Notes under the pieces: generated by a model | The model's database searches: none | The model's input: the letters and a program-made list of their open reading frames with translations, nothing else | Told to the model about the DNA's origin: nothing | Shown: positions 1 through 6,624 of the stretch, piece by piece | Layout: the number at the start of each line of letters is the position of its first letter | How positions within the stretch are numbered: position 1 is the stretch's first letter | NCBI GenBank assembly: GCA_036274645.1 | Contig: DASUFH010000329.1 | Coordinates: 1 to 9,443, forward strand | Source: DASUFH01 sp036274645 | GTDB lineage: Bacteria > Acidobacteriota > Terriglobia > 20CM-2-55-15 | DNA length: 9,443 bases | Reading direction: 5' to 3' | Translations under genes and position numbers: made by a program

Positions 1-9
1 TCGCCGCTC

Positions 10-16
10 AAGGAGG
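10..16 (+). promoter_or_regulatory. Shine-Dalgarno site of the permease gene
   Basis: AAGGAGG, a full-strength ribosome binding site, lies 4 bases before the ATG at 21 and supports that start codon. Confidence 0.8.
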
Positions 17-20
17 CGTC

Positions 21-1613
21 ATGTCCACAAAACCAAAACTCTGGGTCCCCGGAGACTGGAACGCGTTTTTCGGTTTCGGGACCAATATTCTCGTCAACCT
101 GCTCACACTCACCGCATTACTCCGGTTCGTCCTGAAGATGCCCGACGATCTGGTGTTCGGCCGGATTCTGCCCGCGACCGGCCTCATGCTGTGCATGTCG
201 ACGTTTTATTACGCGTGGCTGGCCTACCGGCTGGCCAGGAAGACCGGACGCGCCGATGTGTGCGCGCTGCCTTCGGGGATCAGCGTGCCGCACATGTTCA
301 TCGTTACTCTGGTGATCATGCTGCCCATCGCCGCCAAGACCGGCGATCCCATCAAAGGGTGGGAAGCCGGACTGACCTGGGTATTCATCCAGAGCTTCGT
401 GTTGATGATCGGCGGATTCATCGGTCCGATCATCCGCAAGATCACTCCCCGCGCCGCGCTGCTCGGCACACTGGCCGGAGTATCCGTCACGTTCATCTCG
501 ATGGCGCCGGCGCTGCAGACCTTCATGACGCCCGTCATCGGCATTACCTGTTTCGCCATCATCCTGCTCAGCTGGTTCGGCGGCATACGTTATGGAGGAA
601 TTCCCGCCGGTTTGATTGCAATCGCCGCAGGCACGCTGATCGCCTGGGGTTCCACAGCAATGGGACTGAACTTCGGCGGCATGACGATGGCCGGCCTCTC
701 CGCCTCGGTGAGCGATTTTGGCTTTCGGATTCCCCTGCCGGCCTTCTCGCATGTGTTCGGCGGATTCGAGTTTCTTGGCACCATCCTGGTGACCGCGATT
801 CCCTTCGGCATTTATGACCTCGTCGAAGCCATCGACAACGTTGAAAGCGCCGCAGTGGCGGGCGACAACTTCCCCACCACCCGGGTGCTCACGGCCGATG
901 GTGTCGTCAGCCTGATCGGCGCATGCATGGGTAATCCATTCATCAACGCTGTCTACATCGGGCACCCGGGCTGGAAAGCCATGGGTGGCCGAATCGGTTA
1001 TTCCGCCGGAACCGGCGTCATGGTCATCCTGCTCTGCTGGTTCGGCACCATTTCGGTCATGCTGGCGCTCATCCCCAGTGTCGCGATCCTTCCCATCCTC
1101 TTATATATCGGGATGCTGATCGGATCGCAGGCCTTCCAGGAAACCCCACGCCGCCACGCGCCGGCGATCGTGCTGGCGCTCATTCCGCACCTGGCAAACT
1201 GGGGCCTCACGATGATCAACAATTCCCTGGCGGCCGCGGGCACGGTTGTTGGGGCGCTCAGTGGAGAGCAGATGGCGGATCTGGTCGGCAAGATGAAAGA
1301 CAATGGCGTGCTCTACGAGGGCCTGAACGTGCTGGGTGGCGGATCCATTCTCGGCGGGCTGATTCTTGGAGCGATCGCCGTATGTGTCATCGACCGCAAT
1401 TTCATGAAAGCCGCGGGATTCGCGCTGGCCGGCTCCATCATGACGTTCTTTGGATTCATGCACGGAGAACGGATCGGTATCGGCGAAACACCCACCGTTG
1501 CCGTCAGCTACCTGATCATCGCGGTAGTCTTCGCGGCCTGCGCCAAACTGGTCTTCGCGGAGAAACCGGCCGAAGAAGTGGGAGACGCCCACGGAGAGGG
1601 TGTGCCCGCCTGA
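21..1613 (+). CDS. NCS2/AzgA-like nucleobase-type permease
   Basis: A 530-residue polytopic inner-membrane protein, probably a secondary transporter for a nucleobase or a related nitrogen compound. Seen in sequence: about a dozen hydrophobic segments between residues 15 and 513; an ALPSGIS motif at about 83-89, where NCS2 carriers have their conserved TM3 Pro/Ser/Gly stretch; and a polar acidic block at about 263-310 (YDLVEAIDNVE, then GNPF and GHPGWK) in the place of the substrate-binding TM8-TM10 region of NCS2 proteins. The ends are hydrophilic. The length is slightly above the usual 430-480 of NCS2 members. The substrate cannot be read from sequence. The TGA overlaps the ATG of the cupin gene by one base, so the three genes here are one coupled operon; its promoter lies outside the window. 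A sulfate-permease-like carrier is a less likely alternative. Confidence 0.82.
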   Translation: MSTKPKLWVPGDWNAFFGFGTNILVNLLTLTALLRFVLKMPDDLVFGRILPATGLMLCMSTFYYAWLAYRLARKTGRADVCALPSGISVPHMFIVTLVIMLPIAAKTGDPIKGWEAGLTWVFIQSFVLMIGGFIGPIIRKITPRAALLGTLAGVSVTFISMAPALQTFMTPVIGITCFAIILLSWFGGIRYGGIPAGLIAIAAGTLIAWGSTAMGLNFGGMTMAGLSASVSDFGFRIPLPAFSHVFGGFEFLGTILVTAIPFGIYDLVEAIDNVESAAVAGDNFPTTRVLTADGVVSLIGACMGNPFINAVYIGHPGWKAMGGRIGYSAGTGVMVILLCWFGTISVMLALIPSVAILPILLYIGMLIGSQAFQETPRRHAPAIVLALIPHLANWGLTMINNSLAAAGTVVGALSGEQMADLVGKMKDNGVLYEGLNVLGGGSILGGLILGAIAVCVIDRNFMKAAGFALAGSIMTFFGFMHGERIGIGETPTVAVSYLIIAVVFAACAKLVFAEKPAEEVGDAHGEGVPA

Positions 1614-1990
1614 TGTCTGATCCCTACAAACAGGTCCTGCGACTGGTCGACCTGCACAGGATCGAAGAGTGGCAGGACCTTCTGCCCTGGCAGCCGTTTC
1701 GCAGGGGCGTCGAGATTCATCGCCTGTATGGAGTCGATGAGATCGGTCCCAAAGCGGCGTTCCTGCGATTCAGCCCGGGCGGCCACGTGCCCCTCCACGA
1801 ACACACCGGATATGAACACATTCTCATCCTCTCGGGGGCGCAGGTGGACGAGAACAGCCGGGCGGAAGCCGGCTCGCTAATCGTGAATCCGCCGGGCACG
1901 CGGCACAGCGTCTACAGCGAACATGGATGCCTCGTCCTCGCCATCTATGAAAAACCGGTCCGATTCATTGCGCCTTATCACGAGCCATGA
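1613..1990 (+). CDS. ChrR-type cupin protein
   Basis: A 125-residue single-domain cupin resembling the C-terminal cupin of the anti-sigma factor ChrR. The cupin metal site is visible as His62, His64, Glu68 and His98, inside HEHTGYEHILILSG (about 62-75) and NPPGTRHSVYSEHGC (about 92-106), which matches the ChrR signature of a PPG-x-x-H stretch followed by SE-x-GC. The N-terminal zinc-binding anti-sigma helices of ChrR are absent, so it is probably a metal-binding sensor or small enzyme, not a sigma-factor partner. The ATG at 1613 was chosen because it overlaps the permease stop (TGATG); the longer in-frame extension back to 1382 would lie inside the permease. The stop overlaps the next gene's ATG (ATGA). 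By context it may process or sense the permease substrate; this is inference. Confidence 0.8.
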   Translation: MSDPYKQVLRLVDLHRIEEWQDLLPWQPFRRGVEIHRLYGVDEIGPKAAFLRFSPGGHVPLHEHTGYEHILILSGAQVDENSRAEAGSLIVNPPGTRHSVYSEHGCLVLAIYEKPVRFIAPYHEP

Positions 1991-2379
1991 CCGGCGAAGC
2001 TTCCGTTCTATTTGCCGTCAACGGCACCCTGATGCGCGGACTTGAACTCAATGGAAATCTTCTCGATGCCGGGGCGGTTTTCATTCGTGACGACCACACC
2101 GCGCCCGTTTACCGGCTCTGGTCCATCAACGATCGCCACCCGGCCATGATCCGTGTCCAAACGGGAGGCGTGGTCATCGCTGTGGAGATATGGTCCGTAC
2201 CCGGGATCAATCTCGTATCCATTCTGCTCAATGAGCCCGCCGGTTTATGCGTGGGCAAGATCCGGCTTCATGACGGTTCGGAAACGCTGGGGGTGCTCGG
2301 AGAACCGGCGCTGTGCGAAGGTCAGAAAGAGATCACCGCATTCGGAGGATGGCGCGCTTACCGCGCGAGTCTGAGATAA
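1987..2379 (+). CDS. Stand-alone allophanate hydrolase C-terminal-like protein
   Basis: A 130-residue soluble protein that reads like the C-terminal domain of allophanate hydrolase (AtzF/DUR1,2 type), which has a gamma-glutamylcyclotransferase-like fold. Family marks seen: an N-terminal strand followed by MRGLELNGNLL (about 16-26), YRLWSI (about 42-47), GGVVIAVEIWSVP (about 60-72), a Gly-rich turn near VGKIRLHDG (about 89-97), and the ending ITAFGGWRAY (about 117-126), the domain's most recognisable motif. In full-length enzymes this domain follows an amidase and has been proposed to handle the N-carboxycarbamate released from allophanate. Here there is no amidase part. The ATG overlaps the cupin stop by four bases, so translation is coupled. 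By context it acts on a ureide- or carbamate-like intermediate of the permease substrate; the amidase may be upstream of the window. Family call fairly sure, function open. Confidence 0.75.
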   Translation: MTGEASVLFAVNGTLMRGLELNGNLLDAGAVFIRDDHTAPVYRLWSINDRHPAMIRVQTGGVVIAVEIWSVPGINLVSILLNEPAGLCVGKIRLHDGSETLGVLGEPALCEGQKEITAFGGWRAYRASLR

Positions 2380-2397
2380 GGACCGTTCCCACGAAAA

Positions 2398-2952
2398 CTA
2401 CGCCAGCCATTCACACCCGCCCAAACCCTGGACCTGCCGCCACGCGCCATCAACTTTCTCCAGAAAATAGTGGGTTCCACCGGCGCATCGCATCCCGCAA
2501 TGGTACGCCATATACACCATTGCGCGTGTTCTGGACGGGTTGAAACCGACCGCCGAAACCTGCACATAGTCCCACCGCACGTTGATCTGTATCTCCGCCT
2601 TCGGATGGACCGTGTAGTCCAGCTTGAGCGGCTGCCCGGACAGAACGAAACGCGGCCGGGCGTTCTCGGCGGCGTAGCTGTCGACCACGGAGCGCCAGCC
2701 CTCCGGAATAGCGCTCGCAGGCCCCGGGCACTGCAGCCCGTTGCCCGGTCGCGGGACTGTTTCCGTTTCCTTCTGCAGAATCACCCGGGCGCCGGGCGCG
2801 GTTTTGACGGAATAGAGGGTTGGCAGGACCACCGCGTAAACGGCATACGCCTCAGGGTCGCTGATCTCGCCAGCCGGAGTTTCCGGTGATGGAGCCCCCT
2901 GCGCAAACACGGCCACTGCGCCAATGATTATCAACGCCAGTTGTGAAAGCAT
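2398..2952 (-). CDS. Small secreted protein of unknown function
   Basis: A 184-residue protein I cannot place in a characterised family. Residues 1-18 are a clear signal peptide (hydrophobic LALIIIGAVAVFA, then a likely cut after AQG), so it is exported. The mature part has four Cys (about 75, 152, 156 and 180). Its most distinctive stretch is YHCGMRCAGG at about 150-159, followed by YFLEKVDGAWRQV; similar HCG-x-x-C-x-G motifs occur, as I recall, in hypothetical proteins of Acidobacteriota. The Cys pair could form a disulfide in the periplasm. It converges with the operon on the left, leaving 18 bases between the stops. No good Shine-Dalgarno precedes the ATG at 2952. Confidence 0.7.
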   Translation of the reverse strand: MLSQLALIIIGAVAVFAQGAPSPETPAGEISDPEAYAVYAVVLPTLYSVKTAPGARVILQKETETVPRPGNGLQCPGPASAIPEGWRSVVDSYAAENARPRFVLSGQPLKLDYTVHPKAEIQINVRWDYVQVSAVGFNPSRTRAMVYMAYHCGMRCAGGTHYFLEKVDGAWRQVQGLGGCEWLA

Positions 2953-3021
2953 CGCCCGATAGTACTACGATGCTGAGTTCTTCCCCCAGTGTCTCGTGTC
3001 CCGGCGGTTACGCCTGATTGT

Positions 3022-3076
3022 CTGCCCTCACCGGTCGCTCGCCGAACTCGCTCCCGCCTCTGGCGGGAGTGGGCAG
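3022..3076. repeat. GC-rich nested palindrome between two - strand genes
   Basis: CTCCCGCC (3051-3058) and GGCGGGAG (3062-3069) form a perfect 8-bp stem with a TCT loop. CTGCCC (3022-3027) and GGGCAG (3071-3076) could close around it. It begins just past the stop of the membrane glycosyltransferase gene. There is no T run after it on the - strand, so it is not a textbook terminator. It may be a REP-like dispersed repeat or a processing hairpin. Confidence 0.4.
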
Positions 3077-3082
3077 TCGGAG

Positions 3083-4861
3083 CTACCGGACCAGTGACCG
3101 CGCGAGTTCCAGGTTGCTTTGCGCCGGATCGAAAGATGGATCTGCTTGAACGGCCATTTCGAAAGTCTGAACCGCTCGCTGCATATCCCCGCGATTGGCG
3201 TAAACGCTGCCCAGATTGTTCAGGGAGGGCGCCGAGGGATTTCGCCGGACAGCCTCCTCCATCAAATGCTGCGCCACATCCAGATTTCCACGGCGGGCCT
3301 CGACGATCCCCTGGTGCAACAGAGCGTCCGTCAGCGAGGAGTCCCGTTGGTATGCCCGCGCAAAGTTTCCGCGCGCCTCCTCGAGACGGCCATCCTGCTC
3401 ATCCGCATACCCGATATTCAGCAAACATCGCGCCGACTCCGGATCGACACGAAACACGGACGCGCAGGCGGACCGGACTCCAGGCCAGTCCGCGGCGGAC
3501 ACTTTCAGAGACGCCTTGTTGACCGAAGCCTCGAGATGCCCCGGATGCCGCGTCAGGATTTCGTCGAGCACGGCCGCGCCCTCGTCGATCCGTCCTCTCC
3601 GGCCCAGCTCCGAAGCCAGGCGCAGACGCGCGTTGTCGTCCTCCGGGTTGACGGCGATGGCCTGTTCGAACAGTGCGACGTCGTCGCGCCAGGCCGGCAG
3701 GCGCGCCAGGAGCATACCGGCATAAATCGCCAACACCACAACCACGGCCGGCGCGGAACGTTTGCCCAGCGCGTCGAAGGCCAGCGCAACAAGCCACAGA
3801 AAACCGATCGACGGCAGATACAGATCCCGGTCGGCAAGCGGGACAGCAACCCTGGAAACGAGAAGGACCGGAGACAAACCGGCGACAATCCACACTGCCG
3901 CCCAGGCAACGCGCCCGCGAAGTTTCCAGAACGCAATGAACGCCACCGCCAGCACACAGACGATCGTCGGATCGATCCGGCTGACAAATGCCGGGGAGTA
4001 CATCGCGCTGAGTCCAATCGGAGCGAGTAGCTTCGCGCCATAGAACCCCACGTGCGACAGGGCGGTCAGGACTTGCGTGGCAAAGGTCAGGTCTGGATAA
4101 AGTACGGCCGGCGCCAGCCCTCCAAGCGCGAATGCGCGAAGGCCCAGATAGGCTGCAGTGACCGCGCACAGCAGACTCCAGCGCCTCCATCGGACCTCTC
4201 TCTCAACCAGGACGTCGTAGAGAACCACGATCGGCGCAAAAGCGATCGCCGATTCCTTCCAGAGGAGTCCAACGCCAAAACTCAACAGCGACAGGCCCGT
4301 CGACCAGGGCGCCGCCGGCTTGCGCGCATACATAAAGACGCCGAACAGCACACAGGCGGTGTACCCCAGTTCGCTCAATGCCGCCACCCAGGCCACGGGC
4401 TCGACGTGAGCGGGATGCAGCGCAAACAACAGCGTTGCGATCAGCGCCACGGACTCCTTCTTGAACAGACGCAGGGTCAGCAGGTAGACGAGCGCGACGA
4501 CGACCGCATGAAAGACCAGATTCGCCAGATGGAACGCCCACGGCGCCGCGCCCGCCAGTCGGAAGATGACTTCGTAGGTCAGCATGAACAATGGCCGGTA
4601 ATAGTTCGACCGGACGCCAAGGCTGCTCAGCGACCAGATGTCTGTGAGGAAGACAGAAGAAACGCCGGGCCAGAAACGGAGATGCCCGTTTTCCTCGATC
4701 GCGAGATGGTCGTCGTAAACGAAACCAAATCCAATCGTGGACAAATACGGCAGGATGGCCGCGACGGCCAGCAGCGCCGGGATGACCCAGCGTCTCCAGT
4801 CCGTTTGCGCGCCCGTGTTCGGTTGACGATGTTCGCCGGATTCCATGTCGCCGAACAGCAT
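3083..4861 (-). CDS. TMTC-like GT-C membrane protein with C-terminal TPRs
   Basis: A 592-residue polytopic protein (ATG at 4861), probably a lipid-linked-sugar-dependent protein glycosyltransferase related to PMT/TMTC proteins. Seen: the first membrane segment near residues 26-42, followed at once by the acidic loop motif YDDH (about 49-52) typical of GT-C catalytic sites; then YYRP (about 87-90), HLANLVFH (about 111-118) and ALHPAHVEPVAWVAALSEL (about 147-165), all hallmarks of bacterial TPR/GT-C proteins; about ten membrane helices to about residue 386; and then four to five TPR units from about 405 to the end, including NNLGSVYANRGDMQRAV. The TPRs should lie in the periplasm and may present the acceptor. 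Start is uncertain: a TTG at 4879 would add six residues and an ATG at 4846 would remove five; none has a strong Shine-Dalgarno site. Acceptor and sugar are unknown. It is divergent from the channel gene. Confidence 0.82.
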   Translation of the reverse strand: MLFGDMESGEHRQPNTGAQTDWRRWVIPALLAVAAILPYLSTIGFGFVYDDHLAIEENGHLRFWPGVSSVFLTDIWSLSSLGVRSNYYRPLFMLTYEVIFRLAGAAPWAFHLANLVFHAVVVALVYLLTLRLFKKESVALIATLLFALHPAHVEPVAWVAALSELGYTACVLFGVFMYARKPAAPWSTGLSLLSFGVGLLWKESAIAFAPIVVLYDVLVEREVRWRRWSLLCAVTAAYLGLRAFALGGLAPAVLYPDLTFATQVLTALSHVGFYGAKLLAPIGLSAMYSPAFVSRIDPTIVCVLAVAFIAFWKLRGRVAWAAVWIVAGLSPVLLVSRVAVPLADRDLYLPSIGFLWLVALAFDALGKRSAPAVVVVLAIYAGMLLARLPAWRDDVALFEQAIAVNPEDDNARLRLASELGRRGRIDEGAAVLDEILTRHPGHLEASVNKASLKVSAADWPGVRSACASVFRVDPESARCLLNIGYADEQDGRLEEARGNFARAYQRDSSLTDALLHQGIVEARRGNLDVAQHLMEEAVRRNPSAPSLNNLGSVYANRGDMQRAVQTFEMAVQADPSFDPAQSNLELARSLVR

Positions 4862-5003
4862 AATGCGGGGCCATTTCAAGCGGACGCCCTGCGTTCCCTT
4901 TGGGCTGGACGGCCAACCGGGCTTTGGATAGAATCCCGCCGCTCTATTGGCGGCGCCGCATGGCGCTCATTCAGCTCACCCGCAATCACCGGATCTCAGA
5001 TAC

Positions 5004-5010
5004 AAGGAGG
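5004..5010 (+). promoter_or_regulatory. Shine-Dalgarno site of mscS
   Basis: AAGGAGG, 8 bases before the ATG at 5019. It decides the start over an in-frame upstream start at 4947. Confidence 0.8.
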
Positions 5011-5018
5011 ACCTTGAC

Positions 5019-5855
5019 ATGAACTGGAACGAAATCCAGCAGGTGGTGCTGGACAAAGCGATCGCCGCTGGACTGCAGATCCTGGGCGCCCTGATGCTCT
5101 ATATCATCGGGCGATCGATCATCGGCCTGGTGGTTTCCGCCGTCCAGCGCGCGCTGTCCAAACAGAAGATCGAACCGACCGTACTCCGCTTCATCGGCAA
5201 TACTCTGGGTGTTGCTCTCAATGTGACTCTGGTCGTGGCCATACTCGGCTACTTCGGCGTGCAGACCACGACATTCGCCGCGCTTATTGCCGCCACGGCT
5301 CTCGCGGTCGGCACGGCATGGGCGGGACTGCTGGCCAATTTCGCGGCAGGGGCGTTCCTCCTGGTATTGCGGCCTTTCAAGGTCGGCGATTTCATTTCAG
5401 CCGGTGGTATCACTGGCACGGTGCACGAAATCGGATTGTTCGTCACGTCATTTGATACCCCCGACAACGTGCGGACATTCGTCGGCAACAACAAGATCTT
5501 CTCCGACACGATTCAGAACTACACGGCCAATTCCTTCCGCCGCGTCGAACTGACCGCCCAACTATCCGGGGCCGCCGACCCGCATCTGGCGATCGCGCGG
5601 CTGAAGGAACGGCTTGCCGCAATCCCGAATGTCATCACAACGCCGGCGCCCGATGTCACGATCCTGACCTTCAATCCTTTCGGACCGGTGCTGGCGGTTC
5701 GGCCGTTTTGCCACAACGACCATTACTGGCAGGTCTATTTCGACACGAACATGACCATCCGTGAAACCCTGGGTGACGGAACGTTTCCAGGAGCGGCGTA
5801 TCCCCTGGCGTTGGCGGCGACTCCCGCCGCGACAGCAGCGGGTTCACGCTCCTGA
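5019..5855 (+). CDS. mscS: MscS-family mechanosensitive channel
   Basis: A 278-residue small-conductance mechanosensitive channel subunit; MscS proteins form heptamers in the inner membrane and release solutes on hypo-osmotic shock. Seen: TM1 at about 14-40, TM2 at about 62-79, and the pore helix TM3 at about 84-117, rich in spaced Ala/Gly (ALAVGTAWAGLLANFAAGAFL). The MscS beta domain follows, with the signature RPFKVGDFI (about 118-126), GITGTVHEIGLF (about 130-141) and VGNNKIFSDTIQNY (about 155-168). The last part is the cytoplasmic alpha/beta domain with WQVYFDTN (about 237-244). The length is close to E. coli MscS (286). The extreme C-terminus is an Ala-rich tail from about 258 and poorly conserved. 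The gene stands alone; the IS element begins 87 bases after its stop. Confidence 0.9.
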   Translation: MNWNEIQQVVLDKAIAAGLQILGALMLYIIGRSIIGLVVSAVQRALSKQKIEPTVLRFIGNTLGVALNVTLVVAILGYFGVQTTTFAALIAATALAVGTAWAGLLANFAAGAFLLVLRPFKVGDFISAGGITGTVHEIGLFVTSFDTPDNVRTFVGNNKIFSDTIQNYTANSFRRVELTAQLSGAADPHLAIARLKERLAAIPNVITTPAPDVTILTFNPFGPVLAVRPFCHNDHYWQVYFDTNMTIRETLGDGTFPGAAYPLALAATPAATAAGSRS

Positions 5856-5923
5856 TTTCACCTGCGTATTCGGTATGCGGGACGGATCAACGCCGTTGAA
5901 GACTTGGCTGGGAGCGTGTTCTC

Positions 5924-5940
5924 GCCCGCTGCCGCTTTGC
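5924..5940 (+). repeat. Left arm of a palindrome split by the IS element
   Basis: This 17-base GC-rich stretch is complementary to 7434-7450 at 15 of 17 positions; the inner ten (GCCGCTTTGC) pair perfectly. It lies just outside the left terminal repeat of the element. Confidence 0.6.
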
Positions 5941-5942
5941 GA

Positions 5943-5983
5943 GTCTCCCCCTTTTCAGGGTAATAATATACTTTTCAACTCAT
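5943..5983 (+). repeat. Left terminal inverted repeat
   Basis: It starts GTCTCCCCC and ends CAACTCAT, with a shared core TAATATAC. It matches the reverse complement of 7382-7422 at 33 of 41 positions. Confidence 0.75.
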
Positions 5984-6024
5984 CGGATCGGCGGTAGGGT
6001 GGGGACCGACGTGACAGGTCGATA

Positions 6025-6216
6025 CTATCCAAAACAACGAAGCAGGCCAATCCCACCGAAGACCCTGCACGCGAGGTATCTGCTAAAGCCATCCGGATGC
6101 GCAAGGCCGTCAATGGCCATAATGATCACGAGGGTCAAGAGCGTTACCTTTGCCCAGTACGGCAGCACCGTACCCATTGCTCTCCAGTTGTCTATTCGTC
6201 GTGAGATCCAATCCAT
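6025..6216 (-). CDS. Small single-pass membrane protein, IS passenger
   Basis: A 63-residue ORF of unknown function. A basic N-terminus (SRRIDNW) is followed by a hydrophobic segment at about 22-38 (WAKVTLLTLVIIMAIDG), consistent with one membrane helix, and a C-terminal half with two Cys (50 and 61). It starts two bases after the stop of the preceding 57-residue ORF, which argues for translational coupling and for both being genuine. I recognise no family. Because it is short, a chance ORF cannot be excluded. Confidence 0.45.
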   Translation of the reverse strand: MDWISRRIDNWRAMGTVLPYWAKVTLLTLVIIMAIDGLAHPDGFSRYLACRVFGGIGLLRCFG

Positions 6217-6218
6217 AT

Positions 6219-6392
6219 TCAGCGTGAGGCCGTGCGCTCTCTCGCCTTCTTCCGTTTCGTGGCCGCGCGTTGCATCCGCTCCTTTTCCTTCGTGACCGCT
6301 TCAGGTGGAACCGCGAGAATCATTTTAACGGCATTGCTGAATCGTTCCGCATCGGTCTTCCCTGGCACTGGCGGTGCTGGTTTTGGCTTCAT
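6219..6392 (-). CDS. 57-residue basic passenger protein
   Basis: A 57-residue protein. A Pro-rich start (PKPAPPVPG, about 3-11) is followed by DAERFSNAVKMILAVPPEAV (about 14-33) and a strongly basic tail (RAATKRKKARERTASR). The middle block resembles a common small bacterial protein pattern in which an Asp-x-x-x-Phe helix leads to a Val-Pro turn and a Lys/Arg-rich end; I recall it as an uncharacterised family often seen near mobile or toxin-antitoxin genes, and that is a recollection, not a match. The basic tail could bind nucleic acid. The ribosome binding site is weak. It is downstream of a hairpin and a tiny Pro-rich leader ORF on the same strand. Confidence 0.55.
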   Translation of the reverse strand: MKPKPAPPVPGKTDAERFSNAVKMILAVPPEAVTKEKERMQRAATKRKKARERTASR

Positions 6393-6435
6393 GGGACGTT
6401 TATACCATGCACCTGATTTGACGGCGTGAGATAAT

Positions 6436-6470
6436 GCGGCCCGGAGCGTCTTTCCGATTCTCCGAGCCGC
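6436..6470 (-). promoter_or_regulatory. Hairpin upstream of the passenger genes
   Basis: The arms 6460-6470 and 6436-6446 make an 11-bp stem with a 13-base loop. On the - strand RNA the single odd pair is a G-U wobble, whereas on the + strand it is a C-A mismatch, so the structure suits - strand transcription. No U run follows; it could be a leader or processing structure. Confidence 0.4.
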
Positions 6471-6495
6471 CCGCAGGTGTATGCCTACGGTATAG

Positions 6496-6516
6496 CTATT
6501 GTGGTGGTGGCGGCAT
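6496..6516 (-). other. Six-codon Met-Pro4-Gln leader-like ORF
   Basis: The - strand reads ATG, four Pro codons, a Gln codon and TAG. An AAGGAAGG ribosome binding site lies 8 bases upstream of the ATG at 6516; an in-frame ATG at 6522 adds Met-Ile. Runs of Pro stall ribosomes unless EF-P acts, so this could be a regulatory leader for the passenger genes. It is short enough to be chance. Confidence 0.3.
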
Positions 6517-6539
6517 AATCATCACCTTCCTTTCGTCTG

Positions 6540-6574
6540 AAGGCCACCCCTTAGCGCCACTAAGGGGTGGCCTT
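6540..6574. repeat. Perfect 14-bp hairpin after the transposase gene
   Basis: AAGGCCACCCCTTA (6540-6553) and its exact reverse complement (6561-6574) enclose a 7-base loop. It starts about 50 bases past the transposase stop. It is strong enough to act as a terminator or RNA-processing stem, but neither strand has a following T run. Confidence 0.6.
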
Positions 6575-6624
6575 CGTCGCTTAGATCGCACGGGCGATGT
6601 TGCTGCCACGCCGATTCAACCTCT

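Noticed and set aside
117..965. 282-codon - strand frame opposite the permease gene
   Set aside because: His/Gly/Asp-rich composition typical of an antisense shadow, no start signal, and the + strand frame encodes a coherent membrane protein.
1382..1990. Longer version of the cupin gene starting at 1382
   Set aside because: The extra 77 codons lie wholly inside the permease gene and read as out-of-frame sequence; the ATG at 1613 overlaps the permease stop in normal operon style.
4937..4955. Short hairpin (CGCCGC/GCGGCG) upstream of mscS as a riboswitch or RNA gene
   Set aside because: A single 6-bp stem in GC-rich DNA with no further conserved structure; no support for an RNA element. I also saw no tRNA, rRNA or CRISPR repeat anywhere in the window.
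3119..5017. Long + strand open frames opposite the TPR glycosyltransferase (3119-4030 and 4052-5017)
   Set aside because: They are Arg/Gln-rich translations with no family motifs and no ribosome binding sites, lying opposite a gene with unmistakable motifs. High GC content explains the open frames.
6540..6574. Hairpin as a standard Rho-independent terminator
   Set aside because: The stem is strong but no T run follows on either strand; kept only as a hairpin.
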